Counted from the first letter of the stretch, positions 10,266 through 24,079 are shown. The stretch is 64,000 bases of DNA from an uncultured Alphaproteobacteria bacterium (GCA_902515745.1 CABXWB010000008.1:21171-85170); one strand, 5' to 3'. Notes: generated by a model from the sequence alone, not told the origin. A program made the numbers and translations.

Positions 10266-10300
10266 TGGGTTATCATGGGATTATATGGGCGTCAATGGGT
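10266..10300 (-). promoter_or_regulatory. Putative MraZ operator: four TGGGN repeats, 10-bp period
   Basis: On the plus strand TGGGT, TGGGA, TGGGC and TGGGT start at 10266, 10276, 10286 and 10296, each separated by exactly 5 nt. Repeats of TGGGN with 5-nt spacers are the established binding site of E. coli MraZ. Here they cover the candidate -10 box and end 6 nt before the mraZ start codon, a good position for autorepression. On the mraZ coding strand they read as NCCCA. Confidence 0.82.
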
Positions 10301-10307
10301 ATATGAA
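10280..10307 (-). promoter_or_regulatory. Candidate sigma-70 promoter of mraZ / dcw operon
   Basis: On the minus strand TTCATA (10307-10302), a 16-nt spacer and a perfect TATAAT (10285-10280) precede mraZ. The expected transcript start near 10273 leaves a leader of only about 13 nt with no Shine-Dalgarno sequence. The -10 box lies between two TGGGN repeats, so MraZ and RNA polymerase would compete. The -35 match is weak (4 of 6). Confidence 0.5.
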
Positions 10308-10348
10308 TTTATGGTAAATGTTCTTTGTATGTTCTCAAAAAAATATAA

Positions 10349-10684
10349 AGATGGTGCATAAGCCGGGTTCTGTAATTTAATTAAAAATTGATGATCATTA
10401 ATCTAGAACAAATGTCGCCATTTGCTTCTTGCAGTCTACCCAAATAGCTCAGCTGGAACTGATTGCTATTCCTATTTGACCTTGCTCCAAAAAGGGTTTG
10501 CCAAGCCTTCTTTGTTACCAAAAAAGCGGTAAGCTCTTACCTTACCATTTCACCCTTACCTTTTCAGGCGGTATACTTTCTGTTGCACTTTCCCTAAGCT
10601 TGCACTTGCCAGGTGTTACCTGGTTTTTTTTCCAGTGGAGCCCGGACTTTCCTCTTGATTACTCAAGCGATCATCGCACCATCT
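10349..10684 (-). ncRNA. rnpB: RNase P RNA (bacterial type A)
   Basis: The minus strand reads GAGGAAAGTCCGGGCTCC near the 5' end and ACAGAACCCGGCTTA near the 3' end, the two universally conserved RNase P RNA blocks. The ends form a perfect 9-bp P1 helix (AGATGGTGC with GCACCATCT), which sets the boundaries and a length of about 336 nt. It also contains GGTAAGGGTGAAATGGT-like and AGACTGCAAGAAGC-like conserved core segments. The RNA is the catalytic part of the enzyme that trims tRNA 5' leaders. The plus-strand ORF at 10498-10707 is only a shadow of it. Confidence 0.95.
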
Positions 10685-10690
10685 ATGTTT

Positions 10691-10718
10691 GTATTAAATT
10701 GATTTAATTTTTCGTCAA
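10691..10718 (-). promoter_or_regulatory. Candidate promoter of rnpB
   Basis: On the minus strand TTGACG (10718-10713), 16 nt, and TAATAC (10696-10691) are followed by 6 nt and then the first base of the P1 helix. The -35 box is 5 of 6; the -10 box is weak. The position relative to the mature RNA end is right. It overlaps the last codons of the upstream amidase gene. Confidence 0.45.
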
Positions 10719-11450
10719 CATAAAATTAAACAAGTGTTTAATCAAAGTATTATAAATGGATTTATTTTTATTTATATCTTCGTTGTTTAGATATCTAATT
10801 CCATATGCCCTTATTAGTTTATTATATAATTTAGCATTTTTATATATTTCACGCGTATCGTATCCAATCAATGACAAAGCTAAAATTATTTTCCTTTTTT
10901 TTGACTTTAAATTATAAATACTAAACCAATTTTCCATAATTTTTATTTCATTATTTTTTAAATTTTTTAAACGCATTACTAAGTTAGAAGAATAGAGTGA
11001 TTTCCATGGAAAGTGCTTACCAGGATCTTTTTTTCTAAATGGAGCAATATCTGAATGTGGTAAGATATTATTTTTATTAATTTTATATTTTTTTTGAAGT
11101 TTAAGAATAAGTTTTTTTAATGAATCTATCATTTGAGTTGAGAATTTATTATTTTTTCCTTTTGGATTATAATCAAGCTCTATCCCGATAGAAATTGAAT
11201 TAATGTCCGTGATTTCTTGCCAAAATGCATTACCTGCATGCCATGCTCTAAACTTATCTTCTACTAAGTTATATACAGTTCCATTTTGAGAAATTAGATA
11301 ATGAGAACTTACTTTTTTTTCCTTGTTACATAAATAAGAAACAGCATCTAAGGTATTTTTCAAGGCTGTATAATGAATTATAATCAGTTGTATTTTTGAA
11401 TTATTTCTTGAATTATAATTTGGAGACTTGTATTTCGTTATATATTTCAT
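10704..11450 (-). CDS. N-acetylmuramoyl-L-alanine amidase, AmpD/AmiD family
   Basis: A 248-residue amidase_2-type zinc hydrolase cutting the bond between MurNAc and L-Ala in muropeptides or peptidoglycan. The zinc and catalytic segments are visible: IIIHYTA near residue 26, SSHYLISQNGTVYNLV, the AWHAGNAFW loop, and ILPHSDIAPFRKKDPGKHFPW near residue 140. A C-terminal tail of about 75 residues resembles the extra domain of AmiD-type enzymes more than short AmpD. No signal peptide is apparent, so a cytoplasmic recycling role is possible; AmpD versus AmiD is unresolved. Confidence 0.85.
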   Translation of the reverse strand: MKYITKYKSPNYNSRNNSKIQLIIIHYTALKNTLDAVSYLCNKEKKVSSHYLISQNGTVYNLVEDKFRAWHAGNAFWQEITDINSISIGIELDYNPKGKNNKFSTQMIDSLKKLILKLQKKYKINKNNILPHSDIAPFRKKDPGKHFPWKSLYSSNLVMRLKNLKNNEIKIMENWFSIYNLKSKKRKIILALSLIGYDTREIYKNAKLYNKLIRAYGIRYLNNEDINKNKSIYNTLIKHLFNFMLTKN

Positions 11451-11483
11451 TCAAATTTTAAAATTTAAATATATAAATAAATT

Positions 11484-16510
<5,027 letters not shown>

Positions 16511-16589
16511 TTTTTTGCTATAATACACATATATATAATGTAATTTATAAACTATATTAAATAATAGTTTAGATATTAATAATTAGTCT

Positions 16590-17375
16590 ATGGGTAAAAA
16601 AATTATAATTGTATTGCTTATATTTTTAAGTTTTTTTTCTTTTAATATTTTTGCCAGTGATGCCGATCAAGTAAATACTAACTCAGAAGATTTTGAAACA
16701 ACAATTATAGATAATGAAATTTATGATCCATTTGAACCTGTTAATAGGGCAATATTTAGTTTTAATAATGTAGCTGATAGAGTGGTTCTTGAACCAATTG
16801 CAAATGGTTATAAAAAGCTACCTTCTCCAGTACAAAGTGGAATAAAGAATTTTCTAAGTAATTTAAGAACACCATTAGTTATTGTTAATCAATTGTTACA
16901 AGGACAAGGTGACAATGCTGTTCAATCATCAGGAAGGTTTATTGTAAATAGTACTGTTGGAGTATTTGGATTGTTTGATGTAGCAGAAAAAATTGGGCTA
17001 GAAGAAAAAGAGGAGGATTTTGGACAAACCCTAGCAACTTGGGGTGTGGGTGAAGGATTTTATATTGTACTTCCTCTTTTTGGCCCATCAAATACTAGAG
17101 ATGCAACAGGGATGGCACTTACAATGATAACAGATCCAATAAACGCTTATGCTGTAACTGAAGGAGAAGCATGGCTAGTTCCTACTAGAACAGCAATTAA
17201 TGCTATAGATCAAAGATCGCAAATAATTGATGAAGTAAACGCTCTTAGAGACAATTCTGTTGACTATTATGCAGCCGTAAGAAGTTCTTATTATCAAAAT
17301 AGGGAAGCTGCAATTAACAATGTTGATGATACAGAATTGACACCTATCCCATTAATTAGTATTGAATTTGAATAA
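16590..17375 (+). CDS. mlaA: MlaA (VacJ)-family phospholipid transport protein
   Basis: An outer-membrane-associated protein of the Mla pathway that removes mislocalised phospholipids from the outer leaflet. Family blocks are YDPFEPVNRAIFSFNN at about residue 46, NFLSNLRTPLVIVNQLLQG, and LPLFGPSNTRDATG. The N-terminus is a hydrophobic signal ending near FASDADQ, but no lipobox Cys is visible, unlike the E. coli lipoprotein, so it may be cleaved by signal peptidase I. 261 residues. Its stop overlaps the mlaC start (TAATG). Confidence 0.9.
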   Translation: MGKKIIIVLLIFLSFFSFNIFASDADQVNTNSEDFETTIIDNEIYDPFEPVNRAIFSFNNVADRVVLEPIANGYKKLPSPVQSGIKNFLSNLRTPLVIVNQLLQGQGDNAVQSSGRFIVNSTVGVFGLFDVAEKIGLEEKEEDFGQTLATWGVGEGFYIVLPLFGPSNTRDATGMALTMITDPINAYAVTEGEAWLVPTRTAINAIDQRSQIIDEVNALRDNSVDYYAAVRSSYYQNREAAINNVDDTELTPIPLISIEFE

Positions 17376-17977
17376 TGAAAAAATATTTTTTTATTTTTAT
17401 TTTAATATTTTTTAGTTTTAAAAGCTTATATGCAAATGAGATTTCAGAATGGTTAAAAAAAGAAATAGATATTATTCTTGAAGCTTATAAAAATCAAAGC
17501 CTCTCAAATGAAAATAGATTTCTTATAATCGAGAAGACAATAAATACCAATTTTGCAGGTACTGGTATTGCAAAATTTGTTGCAGGAGAAGCTTGGAAAA
17601 AATCAGATAAAAATACAAAAAAAATCTACATTGATAATTTTAAAAGACATTTAGCTCTAAATATTGCATCATTGATGCAGGGTTATTCAGACCAAACATA
17701 TGAATTAAGAAAATCAAAATATGACAATCAAAATCAGGTGAGTTTAATTGAAATGGAAATATTTTCAGATACTGGATCAGTTGTTTTAACGTGGCGAGTC
17801 AAGGAGTCTAAAGATCGATTTTTTGTTATTGATTTAATTGTTGCTGATATTTCTTTAGTTGTAACAAAAAGATCAGAATTTAATTCTATGTTAAAAAAGG
17901 TTGATAATGATCTTTCAAAATTTAATGAAGTTTTATTTGATCAAAACCTAGAAAGTTATCAGAAAATTACTGAATAA
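17375..17977 (+). CDS. mlaC: MlaC/Ttg2D-family periplasmic phospholipid-binding protein
   Basis: A 200-residue exported protein (signal peptide ending SLYANE) of the MlaC family, which ferries phospholipid between MlaA and the inner-membrane MlaFEDB complex. The FAGTGIAKFVAGEAWKKSDK segment and SLVVTKRSEFNSMLKK near the end are typical. Translationally coupled to mlaA. No mlaFEDB genes are in the window. Confidence 0.85.
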   Translation: MKKYFFIFILIFFSFKSLYANEISEWLKKEIDIILEAYKNQSLSNENRFLIIEKTINTNFAGTGIAKFVAGEAWKKSDKNTKKIYIDNFKRHLALNIASLMQGYSDQTYELRKSKYDNQNQVSLIEMEIFSDTGSVVLTWRVKESKDRFFVIDLIVADISLVVTKRSEFNSMLKKVDNDLSKFNEVLFDQNLESYQKITE

Positions 17978-17992
17978 TATCTAACAAAATTC

Positions 17993-19123
17993 TCAATAAT
18001 TAATTTTTAAATTTTTTATTTCTTCTTCAGTTAATATTTCAGGTTGATTAGGGTTGGTTGATAGTTGGTAAGATTTGTTTTCCTCAGCCGATTTTATTAT
18101 TCCATCCATAATCTCTAGAACATGGAGGGATAATTCAAGAGAACATCTTGCTTTTCGGTTACTAGATATGGAATCAATCATTTCTGAGAGACCTATTCCT
18201 CTATAATTTGCTTTTTTGTTACCCTCTCCGTCACTCTTATTGGGAATACCTAACAACATGTTATCATTATTAATAGTTTCCCATTCACTATCTTTTTGGG
18301 ATATTAATAAATCACCACTAAAAAAATTTGGATCAGGGACTATCATTGAGCCATCAAGTCCATAGAGTTCAATAGTTGAATGATTGTTTTTCCAGACATC
18401 CCAAGTACAAAAAAACTGAACTTTTGCTCCACTTTGAAACTCTAAAGAACCCATGAGGGTTGTTGGTGTTTCAACTTTAATTATATCTCCGTATCTTGGT
18501 TGGCTTGTTATTTTTCTCTCATTTGTAGCAGTTCCACTGATTGCATTTATTTGTTTAACTGGTCCAATTAAATTAACTAATTGAGTAATATAATAAACAC
18601 CAACATCAAAAACTGGTCCCGCACCAGGTTTAAAGAAAAAATCGGGATTAGGGTGCCAATGCTCCATCCCATGAGACATCAAATTAAATGTACCGAGAAC
18701 AATTTTACCTATCTTATTGTCCTCAATTAACTTTCTAGCTTTTTGCCCTGCTGCTCCTAAAAATGTATCTGGAGCACAACCAACATATAAATCCTTCTCG
18801 TTTGCTAATTTTTGTATTTCTAAACCTTCTTGAAAATTCATTGCTAATGGCTTTTCACTAAAACAGTGCTTTCCATTTTGTAGTGATTTTGCAATAATTT
18901 CTTTATGGGCAGATGGAATTGTTAAATTAATAATTAATTCAATTTCATTATTTTCTATAATTTCCTCAACTGATAGAGATTTAACATTATATTTAGATGC
19001 AGCATTAGATGCAGCTTCTTTGTTTATATCAGCACATGCAACTATTTTAAAATTATTATATATTTTTTGACACTCAAAATAAGTTTCAGAAATATTTCCA
19101 CAACCAACAATTCCAATGTTCAT
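17993..19123 (-). CDS. Gfo/Idh/MocA-family NAD(P)-dependent oxidoreductase (sugar operon 1)
   Basis: A two-domain oxidoreductase: Rossmann fold with GIVGCGNIS at the N-terminus, the EKP motif (CFSEKPLAMN) carrying the likely catalytic Lys near residue 96, and a C-terminal alpha/beta domain with the FDVGVYYITQLVNLIGP stretch. Members oxidise or epimerise sugars and inositols, and a few act as NAD-dependent glycosidases; the substrate cannot be told here. It is the last gene of the GtsABCD-like operon and overlaps the isomerase gene (TAATG), so it probably acts on the imported sugar. Confidence 0.85.
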   Translation of the reverse strand: MNIGIVGCGNISETYFECQKIYNNFKIVACADINKEAASNAASKYNVKSLSVEEIIENNEIELIINLTIPSAHKEIIAKSLQNGKHCFSEKPLAMNFQEGLEIQKLANEKDLYVGCAPDTFLGAAGQKARKLIEDNKIGKIVLGTFNLMSHGMEHWHPNPDFFFKPGAGPVFDVGVYYITQLVNLIGPVKQINAISGTATNERKITSQPRYGDIIKVETPTTLMGSLEFQSGAKVQFFCTWDVWKNNHSTIELYGLDGSMIVPDPNFFSGDLLISQKDSEWETINNDNMLLGIPNKSDGEGNKKANYRGIGLSEMIDSISSNRKARCSLELSLHVLEIMDGIIKSAEENKSYQLSTNPNQPEILTEEEIKNLKINY

Positions 19124-19896
19124 TAAATTGTTTCTAAATAATCTAAAGATTTAGTTGTGTATTCTTTATAATCTTTTGGATCATCATGTTCTAGTACAAA
19201 AACCTCACATGGTGTTTTTTTAACTTCTGCAAGAAGCTTAGGCCAATCTATGAAACCTTCTCCTACAGCAGATTGTTCACTATGGTCTAAAAGATTTTTT
19301 GTTTCATCAAAAAAATCTTTCAAGTGACAGCCAATAATTTTATTTTTATATTTTTCTATCCAATCAAGTGGATCTGCTTTTCCAGCAACTGCCCATCCAA
19401 GATCCAGTTCCATTTTTAGATTTTCATTGTGATCCATCATACATTCTATTGGAAGCTTACCACTAGGAAGAGGTCTAAATTCAAATGAATGATTATGATA
19501 ACCAAGAGTTAGACCATTATCTTCATACGTTTGTACATATGATGAGAGATCTTTACCAAAGTTATTCCAAGTGTCTTCATCAAGATCAAAATTTGAAGCA
19601 AAATCTTTACTAAATTTTTCTGGCACAGAAGGGACTATCGCATGGTTAATATTTAGATATTTCATTCTTCTAATTGTTTCTTCTGTATTTGTAATTGCTT
19701 GAAAACTTATGTGAGAAGATTTTATAGAAATACTATTTTCATCCATCATAGATTTAAAATTATCTAAATCAATTTTATCTAAATCAAATAATTCAATATT
19801 TTTAATTCCAGACTCAGATAGGAATTTAAATATTGGCTCATAAGGTTGAAATTTTCTTGTGGTGTACAACTGCATTGTTACTTCGTTTCTATTCAT
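19123..19896 (-). CDS. Sugar phosphate isomerase/epimerase-family TIM-barrel protein
   Basis: A 257-residue protein of the xylose isomerase-like (AP endonuclease 2) superfamily. Likely metal-ligand regions are visible: LGYHNHSFEF near residue 135, MELDLGWAVAGKADP, GCHLKDFF and VFVLEHDDP near the C-terminus. Such enzymes isomerise, epimerise or dehydrate keto-sugars and inositol derivatives. Coupled by TAATG overlaps to both the ATPase and the oxidoreductase genes. The substrate is unknown. Confidence 0.82.
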   Translation of the reverse strand: MNRNEVTMQLYTTRKFQPYEPIFKFLSESGIKNIELFDLDKIDLDNFKSMMDENSISIKSSHISFQAITNTEETIRRMKYLNINHAIVPSVPEKFSKDFASNFDLDEDTWNNFGKDLSSYVQTYEDNGLTLGYHNHSFEFRPLPSGKLPIECMMDHNENLKMELDLGWAVAGKADPLDWIEKYKNKIIGCHLKDFFDETKNLLDHSEQSAVGEGFIDWPKLLAEVKKTPCEVFVLEHDDPKDYKEYTTKSLDYLETI

Positions 19897-20969
19897 TAAA
19901 TTCTCTCCTCAGATTTACTATCAAATATTGAAGACTTTTTTATATCAAAAGAGATATTTATTTCATCATTTAAATTATAATTTGAGCTTCCCTCCAATCT
20001 AATAGATATTGGATTACCCTCAACACTAGTCCAAACAAGAGTATCTGCCCCCATAGGCTCCACTAATTCAACTTTACAATGAATAGAATGTTCATTTTTT
20101 TCTATATTTATATTTTCAGGTCTTATTCCAAACACAACCTCTTGATCACTCGTCAAATTATTTATGCTTTCGTATTTAGAAATATCAATTTGTTTTTTTC
20201 CAAAAATTATTTTTTGATTTGATTTATCAAATTTAGCATTTAAAAAATTCATGCTTGGAGATCCAATAAACCCAGCCACAAATAAATTAGCTGGTTTGTT
20301 ATAAATTTGTTTAGGTGTATCTAATTGCTGTATTAATCCATCTTTCATAACAGATATACGGTCCGCAAGAGTCATAGCTTCTATTTGATCATGAGTAACG
20401 TAGATCATAGTATTTGATAAATCTCTATGAAGTCTTTTAATCTCATAACGTAGTTCAGCCCTTAATTTTGCATCAAGATTACTTAAAGGTTCGTCAAATA
20501 AAAAAACTTTTGCATCTCTAACCAAAGCTCTACCAATAGCAACACGCTGCCTTTGGCCTCCAGATAGTTGAGAGGGTTTTCTTTTAAGTAATTCATTTAT
20601 TTGTAGGAGATTTGCAGCTTTTGCAATTTTTTCATTTATGATATTCTTTGGAGTATTCATCATTCTAAGTCCAAATGATAAATTTTTTTCTACCGTCATG
20701 CTTGGATATAATGCATAAGATTGAAATACCATTCCTATATGCCTGTCTTTTGGTTCTTTCCATGTAACATTGTCATCTTCAATCCAAATCTGTCCATCTG
20801 ATAAATCTAAAAGTCCTGCAATACAATTTAAAAGAGTTGTTTTTCCGCAACCTGAGGGACCAAGTAAAACCATAAATTCACCTTCTTTTATATCAAGACT
20901 TAAATCTTTTAAAATTTGAGTTTTACCATAACTGAATGAAATATTTTTAACTTCTACATTATTTTTCAT
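19896..20969 (-). CDS. Sugar ABC transporter ATP-binding protein (UgpC/MsmK/GtsD type)
   Basis: The ATPase of a carbohydrate importer, 357 residues. It has Walker A GPSGCGKTT, Q-loop FQSYALYPSMTV, signature LSGGQRQRVAIGRAL, Walker B/D-loop FLFDEPLSNLDAKLR, H-loop THDQ, and a C-terminal regulatory TOBE-like domain (IRPENINI onward) as in MalK-type proteins. It follows its two permease genes. As the only CUT1-type ATPase in the window it may also energise the fused permease encoded at 26119-27945. Confidence 0.93.
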   Translation of the reverse strand: MKNNVEVKNISFSYGKTQILKDLSLDIKEGEFMVLLGPSGCGKTTLLNCIAGLLDLSDGQIWIEDDNVTWKEPKDRHIGMVFQSYALYPSMTVEKNLSFGLRMMNTPKNIINEKIAKAANLLQINELLKRKPSQLSGGQRQRVAIGRALVRDAKVFLFDEPLSNLDAKLRAELRYEIKRLHRDLSNTMIYVTHDQIEAMTLADRISVMKDGLIQQLDTPKQIYNKPANLFVAGFIGSPSMNFLNAKFDKSNQKIIFGKKQIDISKYESINNLTSDQEVVFGIRPENINIEKNEHSIHCKVELVEPMGADTLVWTSVEGNPISIRLEGSSNYNLNDEINISFDIKKSSIFDSKSEERI

Positions 20970-20971
20970 CT

Positions 20972-21853
20972 TTACCCCTTAATTGCTCCAGCTGCGATTC
21001 CTCTTACGAACCACCTTCCTGAAATAAAATAAACAAAAAGTGGAACTAGTGATGTTAAAATGGTTGCAGACATATCGACATTATATTCAGCAACGCCGTA
21101 GTCTACTTGCACTATATTATTTAATTGTACTGTCATAGGTTGATTATCCCTACCGGCAAAAACTAAGCCTAAAAGAAAATCATTCCAAATACCAGTTACT
21201 TGTAAAATTACTGCTACAATGGTGATTGGCGTAGACATTGGAATAATAACATAAATAAATATTTTTACAAAATTACCTCCATCAATTCTTGCAGCTTTAA
21301 AAAGATCTATTGGTAAACTGGCATAAAAATTCCTAAAAATTAGTGTTAGTATAGGCATACCAAATATTGTATGAACTAAAATTATCCCAGGAAGAGTTGA
21401 ATAAATACCTAAAGCGTCTTCGATTTTTAGCAAAGGGTAAACCATTACCTGATATGGAATAAATGCACCAAACAAACAAAGTCCAAAAAATAAATAAGCG
21501 CCTTTAAAACGCCAAAAAGCAAGAGCATACCCATTTAGTGCACTTAGACCAACAGAAACAATAACACTAGGGACAGTAATTTTTACTGAATTAAAAAAAC
21601 CTGGTTTTAAACCTTCACAAACAAAGCCAGTACAGGCCTGGGACCATGCTTTAGGCCAAGAATAAAAACTTAGTTCTTTTGGTAGATTTAAAATATTAGC
21701 AGCTCTAATTTCATCCATATCTTTAAGTGAAGTTATAATCATTACATAAAGAGGCATTAAAAAAAATATCGCACATACAAAAATAAAACAATATAATCCA
21801 ATTCTTCCTATAGTTAGATGTTTTGGACGTGGGCCTGCAGGTATTGATCTCAT
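20972..21853 (-). CDS. Sugar ABC transporter permease, MalG/GtsC-like
   Basis: An inner-membrane CUT1 permease of 293 residues with about six membrane segments. The EAA loop reads FKAARIDGGNFVKIFIYVIIP and the C-terminus RGIAAGAIKG is typical of MalG-type subunits. The periplasmic CTGFVCEGLKPGFFNSVKIT segment closely resembles the glucose/mannose permease GtsC/GltG of Pseudomonas and Thermus as I remember them, so the substrate may be a hexose. Confidence 0.92.
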   Translation of the reverse strand: MRSIPAGPRPKHLTIGRIGLYCFIFVCAIFFLMPLYVMIITSLKDMDEIRAANILNLPKELSFYSWPKAWSQACTGFVCEGLKPGFFNSVKITVPSVIVSVGLSALNGYALAFWRFKGAYLFFGLCLFGAFIPYQVMVYPLLKIEDALGIYSTLPGIILVHTIFGMPILTLIFRNFYASLPIDLFKAARIDGGNFVKIFIYVIIPMSTPITIVAVILQVTGIWNDFLLGLVFAGRDNQPMTVQLNNIVQVDYGVAEYNVDMSATILTSLVPLFVYFISGRWFVRGIAAGAIKG

Positions 21854-22734
21854 TAATTGGCCGCGTTTTTATTTCTCAGATAAAACTCATAAAATGCCCA
21901 TGGAGCAAGTATGCAAACAACTGAAATGAACATTATAATTGATGCAGCAAAAGCTTGTCCCAAATTCGCTCGTTGGAAAAAATTTTCCATTACATACATT
22001 GCGGGTGTGGTTGTTGCATAACCTGGCCCACCAGATGTTAAAGCTAAAATTAAATCGTAAACTTTTACAACTCCTGCTGCTATCAAGACTATAGCGGTTA
22101 CAACCATTGGTCGTAACATTGGAAGAATAACAAATAAGTATGATTTCCATTTAGCAACGCCTTCGATACTAAGGGACTTCCAAATATCTTCATCAATTCC
22201 TCTTAATCCTGCTAACATTAATACCATCACAAAACCTGCACCTTGCCAAACAGCAGCAATACATACAGCATAAATAGCAAGGTCTCTATTTACTAACCAA
22301 TCAAGTTCAAACCAACCAAATCCCCACATATGCATTGAGTTTTCCAATCCAAATGTAGGATTCAACACCCATTTCCAAACTAAACCAGTCACAACAAAAG
22401 ACATTGCATATGGATAAAGGAAAATAGTTCTAAATAAACTTTCTCCTCTAATTTTTTGGTCTATTAAAACAGCAAGTAAAAAACCAATGATTAGACAACC
22501 AATTGTGAATACAAAACCGTAGATAAAAATATTTTCAACTGCAACATCCCATTTTCTTTGTTTAAATAATCTTTGATATTGATCGAAACCTACAAAATTT
22601 GTAACAGGTATTAATTTTGAATTAGTAAGGGAATAAATAAATGAGTAAATTATACATCCAATGAATACAGTTAATGATATTATTATCATTGGAAGTAATG
22701 CTATTATTGAAGCAATGTTTCTAAACTTAGACAT
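21853..22734 (-). CDS. Sugar ABC transporter permease, MalF/GtsB-like
   Basis: The partner CUT1 permease, 293 residues with about six membrane segments. The EAA loop is WKSLSIEGVAKWKSYLFVILP near residue 185. NPTFGLENSMHMWGF and YDLILALTSGGPGYAT are characteristic of this subunit type. It starts 50 nt after the binding-protein gene, with an intercistronic hairpin between them, and overlaps the next permease (TAATG). Confidence 0.92.
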   Translation of the reverse strand: MSKFRNIASIIALLPMIIISLTVFIGCIIYSFIYSLTNSKLIPVTNFVGFDQYQRLFKQRKWDVAVENIFIYGFVFTIGCLIIGFLLAVLIDQKIRGESLFRTIFLYPYAMSFVVTGLVWKWVLNPTFGLENSMHMWGFGWFELDWLVNRDLAIYAVCIAAVWQGAGFVMVLMLAGLRGIDEDIWKSLSIEGVAKWKSYLFVILPMLRPMVVTAIVLIAAGVVKVYDLILALTSGGPGYATTTPAMYVMENFFQRANLGQAFAASIIMFISVVCILAPWAFYEFYLRNKNAAN

Positions 22735-22750
22735 TTATTTAAGATAAAGA

Positions 22751-22772
22751 TAGGGCAGGATTTCCTGCCCTA
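22751..22772 (-). promoter_or_regulatory. Intercistronic hairpin between binding protein and permease (operon 1)
   Basis: TAGGGCAGG, loop ATTT, CCTGCCCTA: a perfect 9-bp stem just after the binding-protein stop and 17 nt before the permease start. It lacks a long U-tract, so it is more likely a 3' RNA stabiliser or partial terminator that keeps binding-protein mRNA in excess over permease mRNA. Confidence 0.75.
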
Positions 22773-22784
22773 ATTTATATATAA

Positions 22785-24029
22785 TTATAGACCGCTTGTT
22801 AAAACGCCTTCAAGGTCGTCCATTACTTGCGCAACTGTGTAATTAGGATCATTTCTAAATTCAGAAATAATATCATCCCAAGCATTAGTAAATGCTGGAG
22901 TGTTCCAGTCATCACTTTCTCTCATGATTGCATCAGGATTTTGGATCAAATCTAAACCCATTTGCATACATGCGTCAGCAGCTGAAGTATCAACGTCAAG
23001 TCTCATTGGAAGAGATCCCTTAGCATTGTTAAACTTAGCTTGCACAGTTGGATTTACCATCATACTAGCCATTGCAAGTTGAACATCTTTTACTTTTGGA
23101 TCATCATTTTTAGGGAAAACAAACACGTCACCACCAAGGGCTACATATTTTTCTTTTCCTGGAATTATACAAGAATAATCAACCATTGCCTCTTTTCCAG
23201 CAACAGCAAATTCACCTCTTGCCCAGTCACCCATAACTTGCATTGCAGCTTTACCTTCGATGACCATTGCAGTAGTATCATTCCACAATCTTCCTGGAGA
23301 ACCCTCATCAGTAAATGCATTAAGTTCTCTATAAGTATTTAACACATCTGCAAATCTTCCATCTCTTAGAGTATCAACATCTTTATCTCTAAATATTTTT
23401 TGCATGTGAGGGAAGCCTAGAATTGAAGATGATACAACTCCAAACATTCCAGACTCTTGCCATGTTTGTCCACCAAGAGCTAGAGGAATAATTCCTGCTT
23501 CTTGTATTTTTGGAGCACCAGCTAAAAATTCTTCAAATGTTTGAGGAACAGGAAGACCAACTTGTTTATACACATCGTTGTTAATCCACATCCATTGCCA
23601 ACTATGAATGTTCACTGGAACGCAATAAAACTCACCTTCAAATTCGCAAGTTTCGATTAGTTCAGGTGGATAAATAAAATCTCTCCATCCTTCAGCAGAT
23701 GCAACTTCTTCAAGTGATTGAAGTAAACCTTGCTCAACTAAATCAACAAATTGTTTTGAAATATTAAACTGCGCTGCAGTTGGTGGATTTCCACCAATAA
23801 TTCTGTTTACAGTTGTTCCTCTTGCATTGTCACCACCAGTAATAGCAGTATCAATCCAAGTATTACCCATCTCTTGCCAAGCTTCTGCAAATTGAGAGAT
23901 AGCAGCTTGTTCTCCACCAGATGTCCACCAGTGAATAACTTCAGCTTCCATATGCCCTGCAGCTTTAGAAACATTAGTAAATGATAGGGGTAAAAATAAA
24001 GTTAAAAATATAGAAAAAAATTTTTTCAT
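22785..24029 (-). CDS. Sugar ABC transporter substrate-binding protein, GtsA-like
   Basis: A periplasmic family-1 binding protein of 414 residues with signal peptide ending near SKAAGHMEA. The mature start AEVIHWWTSGGEQAA and GGNPPTAAQFN, CVPVNIHSWQWMWIN and PLALGGQTWQES closely resemble glucose-binding proteins GtsA/GltB of Pseudomonas as I remember them. The substrate is therefore probably glucose, mannose or a related sugar, by inference. It carries a strong extended Shine-Dalgarno AAGGGAGGA, expected for a highly expressed binding protein, and its own promoter. Confidence 0.92.
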   Translation of the reverse strand: MKKFFSIFLTLFLPLSFTNVSKAAGHMEAEVIHWWTSGGEQAAISQFAEAWQEMGNTWIDTAITGGDNARGTTVNRIIGGNPPTAAQFNISKQFVDLVEQGLLQSLEEVASAEGWRDFIYPPELIETCEFEGEFYCVPVNIHSWQWMWINNDVYKQVGLPVPQTFEEFLAGAPKIQEAGIIPLALGGQTWQESGMFGVVSSSILGFPHMQKIFRDKDVDTLRDGRFADVLNTYRELNAFTDEGSPGRLWNDTTAMVIEGKAAMQVMGDWARGEFAVAGKEAMVDYSCIIPGKEKYVALGGDVFVFPKNDDPKVKDVQLAMASMMVNPTVQAKFNNAKGSLPMRLDVDTSAADACMQMGLDLIQNPDAIMRESDDWNTPAFTNAWDDIISEFRNDPNYTVAQVMDDLEGVLTSGL

Positions 24030-24049
24030 TTTTCCTCCCTTTTGATTAA

Positions 24050-24079
24050 ATTATAAAAGGACAATCAATATCTTGACAA
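24050..24079 (-). promoter_or_regulatory. Sigma-70 promoter of GtsA-like operon, with overlapping inverted repeat
   Basis: On the minus strand TTGTCA (24079-24074, 5 of 6), an 18-nt spacer and a perfect TATAAT (24055-24050) lie upstream of the binding-protein gene. TTGAC-TTTATT-GTCAA, an inverted repeat with 5-nt arms and 6-nt spacer, overlaps the -35 box and could be a repressor site. No regulator gene is next to the operon. Confidence 0.6.

Noticed and set aside
10281-10295. TTGACG directly followed by TATAAT near mraZ as a promoter
   Set aside because: Only 4 nt separate the two hexamers on the mraZ strand, so they cannot be one sigma-70 promoter; a weaker -35 at 10302-10307 fits the spacing.
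10498-10707. 69-aa plus-strand ORF
   Set aside because: It lies on the strand opposite to RNase P RNA and is explained by that RNA gene.
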